A DNA stretch of 64,000 bases from Spirosoma profusum (lineage in GTDB: Bacteria > Bacteroidota > Bacteroidia > Cytophagales > Spirosomataceae): positions 1 to 64,000 of the forward strand of contig NZ_JACWZY010000015.1 of assembly GCF_014699005.1 (NCBI RefSeq). Reading direction: 5' to 3'. The translations under genes were made by a program, and so were the position numbers. The notes beneath the pieces were generated by a model. That model searched no databases. It saw nothing but the letters and a program-made list of their open reading frames with translations, and had not been told where the DNA came from. Positions within the stretch are counted from its first letter, which is position 1; each line of letters starts with the position of its first letter. Shown piece by piece: positions 16,381-26,184 of this stretch.

Positions 16381-17571
16381 TTACTGAAAGACGAGGGCTA
16401 ATTGAACCTGAATGAGTCGATTCATTCCCATCCAGGTTGTATCCCAGGAATTGGCTAAGAGAAAGTTATCGACATCTTCCCAGGAATTCTCATCGGTAAG
16501 TGCACGGGCAATCGCTTCTTCAAATTGCTGCGCTGATTGGGCAATCTGAACGGTTGCCCAATCGCCGTAGGTATTTACTACGTCATGAATCGGGGTCGAC
16601 ACCACTGGTAAGCCTGCCGCCAGGTACTCTGGTGTTTTGGTCGGACTAATATATCGGGTGGCCTCGTTGATCGCAAAAGGCATGATAGCAACATCCCAGT
16701 GGCTAAAATAGGTGGGGAGTTCCTTATGATCTTTAAAGCCCAGATAATGAATATTAGAAGATTGGGGCAACGTAGCTGGATCAATTTTCACAACGGGGCC
16801 CAACATCACGAACTGCCAGTCAGGTCGACGCTGAGATACGATACGTAGCAGATCAATATTCATCCGTTCGTCGATTACACCACAAAAGCCAATCCTTGGT
16901 TCAGGAACAGTGGCCAGATCAGCGGGCATGGGGAGGTCGTGCCGGGCAGGCTCAAAATGGGCGAAGTCGATACTGCTTGGAAACGCAAACACGTTTGGAT
17001 GTCTGTGCTGCTTGGCTTCAAACAAACTTAAACCGCCTGTAAACACCAGATTAGCCCGTTTCAATAATTCTTTTTCCAGATCCAGCAAATTAGCGGGCGC
17101 TCCTAAAAAGGCCGACAGTTCATCCATGCAGTCGTAAATCGTAACTCGTGGATGGAGGTGTTCGCTGAATGTCAACGCCATAGGTGTATAATACCAGGCG
17201 ATAAAATCCTGAATAGCATACTGACTTATGAGTTGATCCAAGGCTTCCCGCTGTTGAGCAACAGCTTCATCGGGGCTAGTACCATGCTTCAGGTGAGGAG
17301 TGATCACAATTAGCTTTTCGTGAATAGGCTGAAAGACAACGTGTTCAGTATCTCCATAGATAGGTTCTTCGATAAACCAGACACGCCACTGCTGGCTGGC
17401 ACGACTTAACAAATGCTGGGGTCGCTGATAAACGAAATTCCAGCGAAGGTGTGAAAAACAGAGTAAATCGGTTATTCTGTCAGTCGATAAACTAACGGCG
17501 TTTTGAGCAACCAGGTGTGTATTTGCAGCATCTCCGTAATCGGAGTTAGGGATGGGTTGAAATTGAGACAT
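16381..17571 (-). CDS. GT1/GT4-type glycosyltransferase
   Basis: 396 residues, cytoplasmic. The N-terminus carries SHLRWNFVYQRPQHLLSR, a signature of a glycosyltransferase subgroup often found with exopolysaccharide genes. The C-terminal GT-B half shows IGFCGVIDER, FVMLGPVVKID, HYLGFKDHKELPTYF and a nucleotide-sugar segment RYISPTKTPEYLAAGLPVVSTP. It diverges from the acyl-CoA dehydrogenase gene across 227 bp. Donor and acceptor cannot be predicted. Confidence 0.85.
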   Translation of the reverse strand: MSQFQPIPNSDYGDAANTHLVAQNAVSLSTDRITDLLCFSHLRWNFVYQRPQHLLSRASQQWRVWFIEEPIYGDTEHVVFQPIHEKLIVITPHLKHGTSPDEAVAQQREALDQLISQYAIQDFIAWYYTPMALTFSEHLHPRVTIYDCMDELSAFLGAPANLLDLEKELLKRANLVFTGGLSLFEAKQHRHPNVFAFPSSIDFAHFEPARHDLPMPADLATVPEPRIGFCGVIDERMNIDLLRIVSQRRPDWQFVMLGPVVKIDPATLPQSSNIHYLGFKDHKELPTYFSHWDVAIMPFAINEATRYISPTKTPEYLAAGLPVVSTPIHDVVNTYGDWATVQIAQSAQQFEEAIARALTDENSWEDVDNFLLANSWDTTWMGMNRLIQVQLALVFQ

Positions 17572-17798
17572 ACGTTGAATAATAAAAAAACAGACTGAAA
17601 AATAGCTGGCGAGCCAGAATAGGCTACGACCCTAAGAACCGAGTATGAACGAGTTTGTTATTCATCTGAATACAGAAAACATCGTATTCCCGTCGAATTG
17701 GTAAATAGTTAGCTGGCGGCCTTTTTAATCGACTTTTTAGTAAGGATAAGGGCCGTAAGGCACAAAACAATTAGGCGCTCTGATGCTTTATAACGGAT

Positions 17799-18977
17799 AT
17801 GAAAATTCAGGACTCAGCTCTTTCCAATCCGTCGATAAATTCCTCGATTGACGACCCATATGTAGTAGATCCATTGTTAAAGCAGATTCGTCACCTGGCC
17901 GCCGACACCGATGCAGATGGGGCATTTCCTGAAGAAGCCTTTCGGTTGCTGGCCAATGCTGGTTTGTTGCGTGCTACGTTACCAGGCCAGGCACTTGATT
18001 TCAAACGGGGCCAAACAGCGCGTCTACTGCAACTACTCAAACGTATCGGTTCGGCCAATCTGGCGGTTGGCCGAGTCTATGAAGGACATATTAATGCGCT
18101 CTACCTGATTCACTTATACGCAACTCCAGAACAGCAGAATCGCTGGTATACCGACGTAACTGAGCAACATTGCCTGTTTAGCGTCTGGAACACGCAGGAG
18201 GGCGACGGCGTGTCATTTGTCGAAACCAGTTCTCCGAACGATACGACTTTCTCCGTTAAAGGCTCGAAAACCTTTTGTTCTGGAGCAGGCTGGATTCAGC
18301 GGCCATTAATCACCGGCGATTTGCAGTCGGTACGTCGCCCGAGGGGTTGGCAAATGGCGATTGTTCCTACTGAACATGTTTCTGCCATTAGGCAGGACAG
18401 TCAGTTCTGGCAACCACTGGGAATGCGGGCATCGGCCAGTTTTAAACTTGATTTCACGGGTGTCGAATTAACAGAAGCCGATTTATTTGGGCAACCCGGC
18501 GATTATCTGCGTCAGCCTTACTTTAGTGGAGGGGCCATCCGGTTTGCGGCCGTTCAGTTGGGCGGGGTTGAAGCCATTTATGACGAAACGCGTCAATATT
18601 TGAGAGATTTAAATCGCACAGACGACGTATTTCAACAGGCGCGACTGGCCGAAATGACCTACCTGCTTGAGTCAGGTAATCAGTGGCTTAATGCGGCTGG
18701 TGATCGTATGGACCGCTGGCTGGCTGATGGAACCGACGCGCAAAAAATTGTGGCTTATACCAACATGACTCGAACGGCCATTGAGGAAATCTGCCTTCGA
18801 TTGATGCCACTGGCCGAACGCAGCGTGGGGGCTAGAGGACTGCTACGTCCGCACGCTTTTGAGCGACTTCATCGGGATTTAACCCATTACCTACGTCAAC
18901 CCGCACCCGATGCTACGTTGCTTGATATCGGGAAGTTTGCGTTCAATAACCCAGCTTCCGCACATGAACTCTGGTAA
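17799..18977 (+). CDS. Acyl-CoA dehydrogenase family flavoprotein
   Basis: 392 residues. The fold is recognisable from the N-terminal helical domain (LLANAGLLRATLPG), the central FAD region (FSVWNTQEGDGVSF; FSVKGSKTFCSGAG) and the C-terminal helical bundle (TRTAIEEICLRLMPLAERSVGARGLLRPHAFERL, named here by its ends). The usual catalytic Glu is not obvious. The next gene begins inside its last codons, so the two are translationally coupled. Placement beside a deacetylase, a methyltransferase and glycosyltransferases suggests it modifies an acyl group of a glycolipid rather than working in beta-oxidation; that is inference. Confidence 0.8.
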   Translation: MKIQDSALSNPSINSSIDDPYVVDPLLKQIRHLAADTDADGAFPEEAFRLLANAGLLRATLPGQALDFKRGQTARLLQLLKRIGSANLAVGRVYEGHINALYLIHLYATPEQQNRWYTDVTEQHCLFSVWNTQEGDGVSFVETSSPNDTTFSVKGSKTFCSGAGWIQRPLITGDLQSVRRPRGWQMAIVPTEHVSAIRQDSQFWQPLGMRASASFKLDFTGVELTEADLFGQPGDYLRQPYFSGGAIRFAAVQLGGVEAIYDETRQYLRDLNRTDDVFQQARLAEMTYLLESGNQWLNAAGDRMDRWLADGTDAQKIVAYTNMTRTAIEEICLRLMPLAERSVGARGLLRPHAFERLHRDLTHYLRQPAPDATLLDIGKFAFNNPASAHELW

Positions 18978-19731
18978 TGATCGTGCTACGTGGTTGGAAG
19001 CGCTGGCCGTGCCATTGCCCGACCTTCGGACCATTGGCTCATCATTTGTGATAGCCCCGCACCCTGACGACGAATCGCTGGGTTGTGGTGGTACGTTGGC
19101 TCAGTTGCGGGCCGAAGGTTATGCTGTCCATGTTGTGTTTGTCAGCGACGGTACTATGTCGCATCCAAATTCGACGGCTTATCCAGCCGACCGGCTACGT
19201 GACCTTCGCGAGTCAGAAGCGCGGGAAGCACTGCAAAGGTTGACTATTGATCCAGAATCCAGTACGTTCCTGCGCTATCGCGACCGTCAGGTGCCCACGC
19301 AGGAAGCCGCCGGTTTCAGCGAAACAGCTATGCAGATGGCGGCTCTGATTGATCTGCATAAACCCTCGACGGTTTTTATGCCCTGGCGCCGAGACCCTCA
19401 TCCCGATCATCGGGCGTGCTGGCAAATTGGCCACGAAGCGCTGCGGCAATGTAGCTGTAAACCAAGGGTTTTGGAATATTTGATTTGGTTATGGGAGTTG
19501 GGCGATCCGGCAGCCATGCCTTCACCCGACGAAATAATGGTCTGGAGCGTACCCATCGATAGCGTACTGGAGCAGCGAAATCAAGCAATTGCGGCTCACC
19601 GCTCGCAGGTGAGCCGATTAATTGATGACGACCCAACAGGTTTTTATTTATCGCCGGAGTTACTACGTCATTTTGAAAAACCCCGCGAACTGTTTCTGGA
19701 AACAAGGGCCGATATGCCTACTGAATTTTAA
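18964..19731 (+). CDS. PIG-L family N-deacetylase
   Basis: 255 residues from the ATG at 18964, which overlaps the previous gene by 14 nt. An upstream in-frame ATG at 18910 lies deep in the dehydrogenase gene and adds 18 residues with no family similarity. Zinc-binding motifs are clear: APHPDDESLGCGG and DPHPDHRACW. The family removes N-acetyl groups from GlcNAc-containing substrates, as in GlcNAc-PI, mycothiol and bacillithiol pathways. It is followed 14 bp later by the methyltransferase. Confidence 0.88.
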   Translation: MNSGNDRATWLEALAVPLPDLRTIGSSFVIAPHPDDESLGCGGTLAQLRAEGYAVHVVFVSDGTMSHPNSTAYPADRLRDLRESEAREALQRLTIDPESSTFLRYRDRQVPTQEAAGFSETAMQMAALIDLHKPSTVFMPWRRDPHPDHRACWQIGHEALRQCSCKPRVLEYLIWLWELGDPAAMPSPDEIMVWSVPIDSVLEQRNQAIAAHRSQVSRLIDDDPTGFYLSPELLRHFEKPRELFLETRADMPTEF

Positions 19732-19745
19732 ACAACTGAAATAGT

Positions 19746-20348
19746 ATGCCGACACCCCTTCCAAGTTTAGATAAAACTTATTTTGATGCTGTGTACCAGG
19801 CCAATGCAGATCCCTGGTCGTTTTCCAGTAGTGTGTATGAGCAGGAAAAATACCGAGATACGTTGGCAGCTTTACCCAAAAGCCAGTATCAGTCTGCTTT
19901 CGAAATAGGCTGTTCTATTGGTGTGTTGACTGAACAACTGGCGGCTCGTTGCCAACAGTTGTTAGCCGTCGATGCGAGTGAATTGCCTTTGGAGGCTGCC
20001 CGGAAACGCTTAGCGAATAATCCAGACGTAACGATCCGGCTAATGCGTATTCCCGATGAGTTTCCGGCCAATACGTTCGATTTGATTTTGCTGTCGGAAG
20101 TGGGGTATTATTTTGCCTTACCTGATTTGGCGCGGGTTCGTCAGCTGCTTATTGACCACCTGATTCCCGGCGGACAGCTATTGCTTGTTCACTGGACACC
20201 TTTCGTTCATGATTATCCGCTCACGGGCGATCAGGTTCATGATTTCTTTATGGAATGTACCCAGTCCGGTGGCCCTCTTGCACACCTGACCCATAAACGA
20301 GCCGCTACGTATCGACTGGATTTATTTCAGAAGAAGGCTGAAACGTAG
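19746..20348 (+). CDS. NodS-like SAM-dependent methyltransferase
   Basis: 200 residues, class I Rossmann methyltransferase. The start (LDKTYFDAVYQANADPW, then KYRDTLAAL) is typical of the NodS/SAM subgroup. Motif I is FEIGCSIGVLTEQLA, an acidic residue ends strand 2 in LLAVDAS, and LILLSEVGYYF gives motif IV. NodS itself N-methylates the deacetylated end of chitooligosaccharides, so the deacetylase next door is a telling neighbour. It is third in the forward run. The gene ends 84 bp before the convergent GT2. Confidence 0.82.
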   Translation: MPTPLPSLDKTYFDAVYQANADPWSFSSSVYEQEKYRDTLAALPKSQYQSAFEIGCSIGVLTEQLAARCQQLLAVDASELPLEAARKRLANNPDVTIRLMRIPDEFPANTFDLILLSEVGYYFALPDLARVRQLLIDHLIPGGQLLLVHWTPFVHDYPLTGDQVHDFFMECTQSGGPLAHLTHKRAATYRLDLFQKKAET

Positions 20349-20432
20349 TACGTGAATACTGAATTGGCAAATAGGTTAACGAATGCACTTACAACGTATT
20401 GCTGACGCTAGAGAGCTTAGCCAGTGTTCTTG

Positions 20433-21620
20433 TTAATCGACTGAAGCGGCTGCTACGTTCTTTTCCAGCGTATTTACCAACAACCGAAGTTGAGAGATGG
20501 CTTCGGTAATCGGAACTGGTTGCCAGCGGTTCGCCCAGCCATTGTTGGTGAGACAGGCGTCAACGTACTCCCAAAACTGGCCAAAATAATGGCTTTGGTC
20601 CAGTTGAGATTGCAGACAAGAATAGTCAAGGGCTAAATTCGCAGCAATCGCCTGTAAGCAGAAAGGAGGTTGCGTATGCCGTTGCTGCCAGTAAAGCCGA
20701 AGTCGGTGCCGGGCCCGAATGCGGTGAACAACCGTCTCTGCGCATTCGACCAATTGGTGTTGATGTGTCTTATTGAGCACTTCCCAGTAACGTAGCTGCT
20801 CCGAAAAGCCTATGGCTACCCGGCCCTGGGTTCGTGAAGACGTAGTAACACGTACCAGCGGACTTTGTCGAATCCGGGCGTCAATACGTTCCAGCGCCCT
20901 GTACAGCGCTTCGTCTTCCAGACAGGCAACGGGTGGTAAGCCTCCCACGCGCTTATACATAGCGCAGGTCAGGGCGATGCTGGCGCCAAAGTGCTGAAAA
21001 TGTCGGGGCCAGGGATCGAATGGAAGCGGATCAAGCAGCGATTCAAGTCGGGCGATAAGGGAGCGATACGTAACATTTCGAAGATGATTAAGTCGAACAG
21101 GTGTATCATCCGGCTGCGTTAAAATTCGGCCACCCACTACGTCGCAGCCCTGGTCAATTTCAGTACATATCTGAGCAATCCACTGACTATCAACAAACGT
21201 ATCGCCATCAGTGGAAGCAATAATACCCGTTGGTCGATCAAGCTGGCAAAAGCGATTACAGGCTTCATCCATTAATAATCGACGAGCTGTTCCCACATTA
21301 GCCATCTCTACAGGCAACTGAACTGTAGCGACCAATAACCTGAAATCTGGGTAACGTAGCTGATATGACCGAGTAATCTGCCCCGATTGATCTGTACAAT
21401 TATTGAGTAAAATCAATACTTCATAGCTCTGTTTTGGCAGGGACGCTCCATCCAGATCTTTCTGGCAACGTAGCGCGTTCAATGTATTCTCCAGCGAATC
21501 GGCCTCATTCTTAACAGGTATGATGACCGAAACCTGTAAGTCAGGATCGGGTGGGAATAAGTCAAAAAGTGCACGTTTATGAACGGGTTGAGTAATGGGT
21601 GAATCAATCGTAGACTGCAT
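20433..21620 (-). CDS. GT2 family glycosyltransferase
   Basis: 395 residues. A GT-A domain starts at VSVIIPVKNEADSLENTL, with the metal-binding region at TDGDTFVDSQW and an acceptor-side acidic segment in CLEDEALYRAL. No membrane helices are visible, unlike NodC or other processive synthases. It converges on the deacetylase/methyltransferase run. Together with that run it forms a glycosyl transfer, deacetylation, methylation and acyl modification set. Confidence 0.85.
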   Translation of the reverse strand: MQSTIDSPITQPVHKRALFDLFPPDPDLQVSVIIPVKNEADSLENTLNALRCQKDLDGASLPKQSYEVLILLNNCTDQSGQITRSYQLRYPDFRLLVATVQLPVEMANVGTARRLLMDEACNRFCQLDRPTGIIASTDGDTFVDSQWIAQICTEIDQGCDVVGGRILTQPDDTPVRLNHLRNVTYRSLIARLESLLDPLPFDPWPRHFQHFGASIALTCAMYKRVGGLPPVACLEDEALYRALERIDARIRQSPLVRVTTSSRTQGRVAIGFSEQLRYWEVLNKTHQHQLVECAETVVHRIRARHRLRLYWQQRHTQPPFCLQAIAANLALDYSCLQSQLDQSHYFGQFWEYVDACLTNNGWANRWQPVPITEAISQLRLLVNTLEKNVAAASVD

Positions 21621-21790
21621 AAAAGCTCAATCGCGCAAAGAGTCGCTTACCTCATAACTATCAAATTGAGCCATTGTTGAATGACTACGCACGTAAATAG
21701 GAATGGCACGTGCTAACAAAAGCATTATACAGCGGTTTACTGAACTTACGAACCCGCAGCAACTTTTAGCGGTCGTAGCTCAACGACGTT

Positions 21791-22660
21791 ATGGAAACAA
21801 CCACTGAGTTTCGCCCCAAATCGGAGGAAATACCGGGACAGAAACTGCCTTATCCCGCGCGCCAGTCCGATATGGACCCCGCCCCCGATTCCAATCTATC
21901 GAATTATAAACCCGCCGGAAAACTGACGGATAAAATTGCGCTCATTACGGGTGCAGATTCTGGAATCGGTCGCGCCGTAGCTATTGCATTTGCCATGGAA
22001 GGGGCAAATGTGGCTATTGTGTATAACGAAAATACCGATGACGCCAACATTACCCAACAGCTTGTGGAAAGCAAAGGACGTTCCTGCCTGGTCATTCAGG
22101 CCGATGTTCGGAGCGCGGCTGCCTGTCAGGATGCGGTAAAGCAAACCGTCGACCATTACGGAAAACTGAATATTCTGGTGAACAATGCCGCTTATCAGAT
22201 GGCGCAGGAATCGATTGAAGATATCACCGAAGAGCAATTTCGCCGGACGTTCGAGACGAATATTTTCGGTTATTTCTTCATGGCAAAAGCCGTTTTGCCC
22301 CATCTACACGACGGCGATGCCATTGTGAATACAGGTAGTATTGTAGGCATCACCGGTAACCCTATTCTGCTGGATTACACCGCATCCAAGGGTGCGATTC
22401 ATGCCTTTACCAAATCACTGGCAATTCAGTTGGGTAAACGAAATATTCGGGTAAACTGCGTTGCGCCGGGGCCGGTATGGACGCCTAATATTCCCGGAAC
22501 GATGCCAGAAGAAGAAGTGAAAAACTTTGGTCATGAAGTTGCACTGGCACGTCCTGGACAGCCAGAAGAAATAGCGCCTGCCTACGTATTACTAGCTTCC
22601 AGCGAAGGCAGTTTCATGACAGGTAGCATCGTTGAAGTAACCGGCGGGAAGCTGGGCTAA
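21791..22660 (+). CDS. SDR oxidoreductase, YghA/general-stress type
   Basis: 289 residues. An N-terminal tail (PGQKLPYPARQSDMDPAPD, then NYKPAGKL) marks the YghA/GSP39-like subgroup of short-chain dehydrogenases. The cofactor loop is TGADSGIGRA, NNAAYQ follows, and the catalytic set is Ser in NTGSIVG, with YTASKGA giving Tyr and Lys. It heads a tight rightward run: the next gene starts 17 bp downstream. The substrate is unknown; members are often linked to osmotic or oxidative stress. Confidence 0.88.
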   Translation: METTTEFRPKSEEIPGQKLPYPARQSDMDPAPDSNLSNYKPAGKLTDKIALITGADSGIGRAVAIAFAMEGANVAIVYNENTDDANITQQLVESKGRSCLVIQADVRSAAACQDAVKQTVDHYGKLNILVNNAAYQMAQESIEDITEEQFRRTFETNIFGYFFMAKAVLPHLHDGDAIVNTGSIVGITGNPILLDYTASKGAIHAFTKSLAIQLGKRNIRVNCVAPGPVWTPNIPGTMPEEEVKNFGHEVALARPGQPEEIAPAYVLLASSEGSFMTGSIVEVTGGKLG

Positions 22661-22677
22661 CGTTTTTCTAACTGTTT

Positions 22678-23274
22678 ATGGAAATAGCTTATCCTGTAGG
22701 TACTGTTCGTGCGCTGATGGCAACCGATCAGGTAACCGACGCTACCCGACGTGCGCTGACAGAACGACTTACGACCGAAACTCAGCCACCACAGTTTTTC
22801 TCGAACTATGAGTTGAACCTCCTCCGCACCATTTGCGACCGGCTGATTCCTCAATCTGAGCATCACAGAGCCATCGACGTAGCAGGTGGAATTGATTCCC
22901 GGCTAGCGCAGGGCAAATCGGATGGGTGGCGATACGACGATATGCCCATCGATGAAGATACGTATCAATTAGGGCTGGCCGGTATTGATGAAGCCGCTCA
23001 AAAGCTGTTTGGGCAACCCTTTCAACAACTTTCGGATACGTATCAGGATCAAGTACTTCGAGCCGTTCAACAGGCCAAAGCACCGGGCGAAAGCTGGAAA
23101 AAACTACGCGCTGACCGATTCTTTGAAGAATTACTAGCCGAATCGACCTACCACTATTACAGCCATCCGCTGGCTCAGGAGGAAATTGGTTACGTAGGCA
23201 TGGCCGACGTACCGGGTTGGCAACGTATCGGGCTCGATCAACGAGAAGAACGCGAACCTGAACGTAGCAAATAA
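22678..23274 (+). CDS. Gluconate 2-dehydrogenase subunit 3-like protein
   Basis: 198 residues. The segment FSNYELNLLRTICDRLIPQ is typical of the gamma subunit family that accompanies GMC-type FAD dehydrogenases. Unlike many family members it has no Tat or Sec signal, so it should stay in the cytoplasm. It ends 6 bp before the GMC oxidoreductase gene, supporting a heterodimer. The cytochrome c subunit normally found with this pair is not in the neighbourhood. Confidence 0.8.
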   Translation: MEIAYPVGTVRALMATDQVTDATRRALTERLTTETQPPQFFSNYELNLLRTICDRLIPQSEHHRAIDVAGGIDSRLAQGKSDGWRYDDMPIDEDTYQLGLAGIDEAAQKLFGQPFQQLSDTYQDQVLRAVQQAKAPGESWKKLRADRFFEELLAESTYHYYSHPLAQEEIGYVGMADVPGWQRIGLDQREEREPERSK

Positions 23275-23280
23275 AGGCTT

Positions 23281-24831
23281 ATGCACTATAACAAACAACC
23301 TACACCCGTCGATGCCGTCGTAATTGGAACGGGTGCTGGTGGCGCTCCGTTGCTGGCCCGGCTGGCGGCTGCGGGATTGAAGGTTGTTGCGCTGGAAGCT
23401 GGTCGATACTGGAATCCGGCAAAAGATTTTGCTACCGACGAAAAGGCACAGGAAACGTTATTCTGGACTGATGAACGACTGAGCGCGGGCGAAAATCCGC
23501 TTCCGTTTGGCAGCAATAATTCAGGTACCGGCGTCGGTGGCTCAACGCTGCATTATACGGCTTATACCCCGCGCGCCCAACCCGACGACCTTATGTTACG
23601 TAGCGAGTTCGGCGTTGGCGAAGACTGGCCCTGGGGCTTCGATCAACTGGAGTCTTATTACGAGGAGGTTGAACAGCTCCTGGGCGTTTCTGGTCCATCT
23701 CCTTACCCCTGGGGACCTGCTCGCAAACGAGCTTATCCGTTAGGCCCTTTGCCCATTAATGGGGCGGGTATGCTCATGCAGAAAGGATGTAAACAACTAG
23801 GAATTCGAACCTCTCCGGCGGCCAATGCAGCTTTATCGGCTGAGTATTACCAGGAAGGTGTTGGGTATCGGCACGCCTGTACGAATCGGGGCTTTTGTCA
23901 GGCGGGTTGTACCATCGGGGCGAAAGCTAGTATGGACGTTACGTATATTCCGTTGGCGCTACGTTACGGAGCCCAAATTCGACCGGAGAGTTTCGTCACA
24001 CAACTGATTAAAGATCCGTCAGGACGTATCAGCGACGTTGTTTACAGTCGAAATGGGCAGGAAGAGCGGCAGCGCTGTCGCTACGTATTTCTCTGCGCCG
24101 GAGCGGTGGAAACACCCCGACTACTTCTGCTGAATGAACTGGCGAACAGCAGCGGTCAAGTGGGGCGTAATCTGATGGCGCATCCCGGCTTGCAGATTTG
24201 GGGTGAATTCGATGAAGCAGTACGTCCCTTTAAAGGCATCCCTGGAGCAATTATTTCGGAAGATACCCATCGTCCGCAGCAGGCTGATTTTGCCGGTGGC
24301 TACCTGCTGCAATCCATTGGCGTCATGCCTGTTACGTATCTCACTCAGATGACCCGCGCGTTAGGTACGTGGGGGCAGGATTTGAAAAAGGCCGCGCTGG
24401 CTTACAACCACGTAGCGGGTATCAACATACTGGGCGATTGCCTGCCTGCCGCGCATAATTATCTGGAATTGTCAGGTGAGAAAGACAGTCGGGGGCTGCC
24501 AAAACCCCGTATCTACTTTTCGAATGGCGAAAACGAAAAACGCATGACGGCCCATGCTGATACGTTGATGCGGGCAATCTGGGAAGCCGCCGGAGCAAAA
24601 AACGTTTGGGCATATCCACGTAACGCGCATGTTATCGGCACCTGTCGCATGGGTATGAATCCGACTACGGCCGTGGTTAACCCTGATGGGCAGTCATTCG
24701 ACATTCCGAACCTGTACATCAGCGACAACTCAACTTTTCCTAGTGCGCTGAGTGTCAATCCGGCGCTGACAATCATGGCTTTATCACTCCGTACGGCCGA
24801 TCGTTTCCTAACCAATAACAAACGCCTGTAG
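23281..24831 (+). CDS. GMC family FAD oxidoreductase
   Basis: 516 residues. The N-terminal dinucleotide-binding motif is VVIGTGAGGAPLLARLAAAG, with GTGVGGSTLHYTAY as the GMC FAD loop. Four cysteines lie in ACTNRGFCQAGCTIG, as in gluconate/sorbitol dehydrogenase relatives. The C-terminal domain has GTCRMG, NLYISDNSTFPSALSVNP and ALTIMAL, giving the catalytic-region Asn and FAD contacts. No signal peptide is seen. It should oxidise a sugar or polyol with its small partner encoded just upstream. The GH1-like gene follows after 7 bp. Confidence 0.88.
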   Translation: MHYNKQPTPVDAVVIGTGAGGAPLLARLAAAGLKVVALEAGRYWNPAKDFATDEKAQETLFWTDERLSAGENPLPFGSNNSGTGVGGSTLHYTAYTPRAQPDDLMLRSEFGVGEDWPWGFDQLESYYEEVEQLLGVSGPSPYPWGPARKRAYPLGPLPINGAGMLMQKGCKQLGIRTSPAANAALSAEYYQEGVGYRHACTNRGFCQAGCTIGAKASMDVTYIPLALRYGAQIRPESFVTQLIKDPSGRISDVVYSRNGQEERQRCRYVFLCAGAVETPRLLLLNELANSSGQVGRNLMAHPGLQIWGEFDEAVRPFKGIPGAIISEDTHRPQQADFAGGYLLQSIGVMPVTYLTQMTRALGTWGQDLKKAALAYNHVAGINILGDCLPAAHNYLELSGEKDSRGLPKPRIYFSNGENEKRMTAHADTLMRAIWEAAGAKNVWAYPRNAHVIGTCRMGMNPTTAVVNPDGQSFDIPNLYISDNSTFPSALSVNPALTIMALSLRTADRFLTNNKRL

Positions 24832-24838
24832 CAACGTT

Positions 24839-26179
24839 ATGAATCAAAAAGGATTTTTAGAACGTATCAAAAAACAATTTGGTGATGGCAATTATGCAGG
24901 CGATCAATTCGGTGGAGCGGCTGGAAAGGACGGTAGTGGACTACCCATCGACAGTGCCAGCAACTTTATGTTCGCCACCGGCATCGAATGCTCCTACCCA
25001 ACTATCCAGCATGGCAATGTACGTCGGGACTTGCTCCGGGAATGCGGCCACTATGACCGCTGGAAAGAAGACCTGGGGCTGGTAAAGGAGCTGGGATTGA
25101 ACGTACTACGTTATGGCCTACCGTACTACAGCATTCATCAGGCACCCGGGAAATTCGACTGGAGTTTTGCGGATGAAGCGATGGCCGAAATCAAGCGATT
25201 GAACATAATCCCAATCCTGGATCTAATGCATTTCGGCGTTCCCGACTGGATTGGCGACTTTCAGAATCCTGATTTGCCCGTTCATTTTGCGGAATATGCC
25301 GGAGCCGTCGCCGAACGATATCCGTGGGTACGTTTTTATACGCCCGTCAATGAAATTTACGTAACAGCCCGATTGAGCGCGAAGGAAGGCTCCTGGAATG
25401 AGCAGCTCAAAACCGACAAAGGGTTTGTAACGGCGCTTAAGCATTGCGTAGCCGCCAGTATTATGGGCAACCAGCAGATTGCCCAACGACGTAATGATTG
25501 TGTAATCGTACAAAGTGAAAGCGCCGAATTCACGCATGAGCTCCTGGCGAACCCTTCTCCGGAAATCATGTTGGAAAACGAACTGCGTTTTTTATCCCTT
25601 GATTTGTTATACGCTAATCCGCCGTCTGCATCCGTTGCCATGTACATGATGGACAATGGCCTGACGCGTAAAGAATATGAATGGTTTATGGCAGGCAAAC
25701 CTCCTGGTTATCAGATCATGGGCAACGATTATTACGGACGTAACGAACGGATCAAGTTACCCGATGGATCGATTCAGACTTCTATGGACGTATTAGGCTG
25801 GTACGAAATCACCAAAGATTACTATGAGCGCTACCGAATGCCCGTTATGCATACAGAAACAAACGTCTTTGAAGCTGATATAGCTCCGGTTTGGCTGCTA
25901 AAACAATGGGCCAGCGTGCTACGTATGCGTCAGAATGGTGTACCGGTAGTTGGATTTACCTGGTATAGCCTTATCGATCAGATAGACTGGGACTCCCAGT
26001 TGAAAGAGGTCAATAACCACGTAAACGCCTGTGGGCTTTATGACTTAAACCGCAAGCCCCGGCCTGTTGCCGAAGCTTATAAAACGGTTCTGAAAGAATT
26101 TGGTCAGATCACGATTGTGCCCCACGCCGAAATGCTGGCGATTACGGAGCAACCTGCCCGATTAAAAGTTGCTACGTAA
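24839..26179 (+). CDS. GH1-like glycoside hydrolase
   Basis: 446 residues, cytoplasmic. A (beta/alpha)8 barrel is indicated by FATGIECSYP, LGLNVLRYGLPYY, PILDLMHFGVPDW, YTPVNEIYV and MHTETNVFE. The Glu of TPVNEI is the likely acid/base and the Glu of HTETN the likely nucleophile of a retaining clan GH-A enzyme. The sequence departs from standard beta-glucosidases (no TFNEP or ITENG), so the substrate may differ. The alpha/beta hydrolase gene begins 5 bp downstream. Confidence 0.72.
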   Translation: MNQKGFLERIKKQFGDGNYAGDQFGGAAGKDGSGLPIDSASNFMFATGIECSYPTIQHGNVRRDLLRECGHYDRWKEDLGLVKELGLNVLRYGLPYYSIHQAPGKFDWSFADEAMAEIKRLNIIPILDLMHFGVPDWIGDFQNPDLPVHFAEYAGAVAERYPWVRFYTPVNEIYVTARLSAKEGSWNEQLKTDKGFVTALKHCVAASIMGNQQIAQRRNDCVIVQSESAEFTHELLANPSPEIMLENELRFLSLDLLYANPPSASVAMYMMDNGLTRKEYEWFMAGKPPGYQIMGNDYYGRNERIKLPDGSIQTSMDVLGWYEITKDYYERYRMPVMHTETNVFEADIAPVWLLKQWASVLRMRQNGVPVVGFTWYSLIDQIDWDSQLKEVNNHVNACGLYDLNRKPRPVAEAYKTVLKEFGQITIVPHAEMLAITEQPARLKVAT

Positions 26180-26184
26180 ATCGA

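Noticed and set aside
17799..21620. True nodulation (nodABCS) genes
   Set aside because: The deacetylase is PIG-L rather than NodB, there is no NodA, and the GT2 has no membrane helices; only the logic of the steps is similar.
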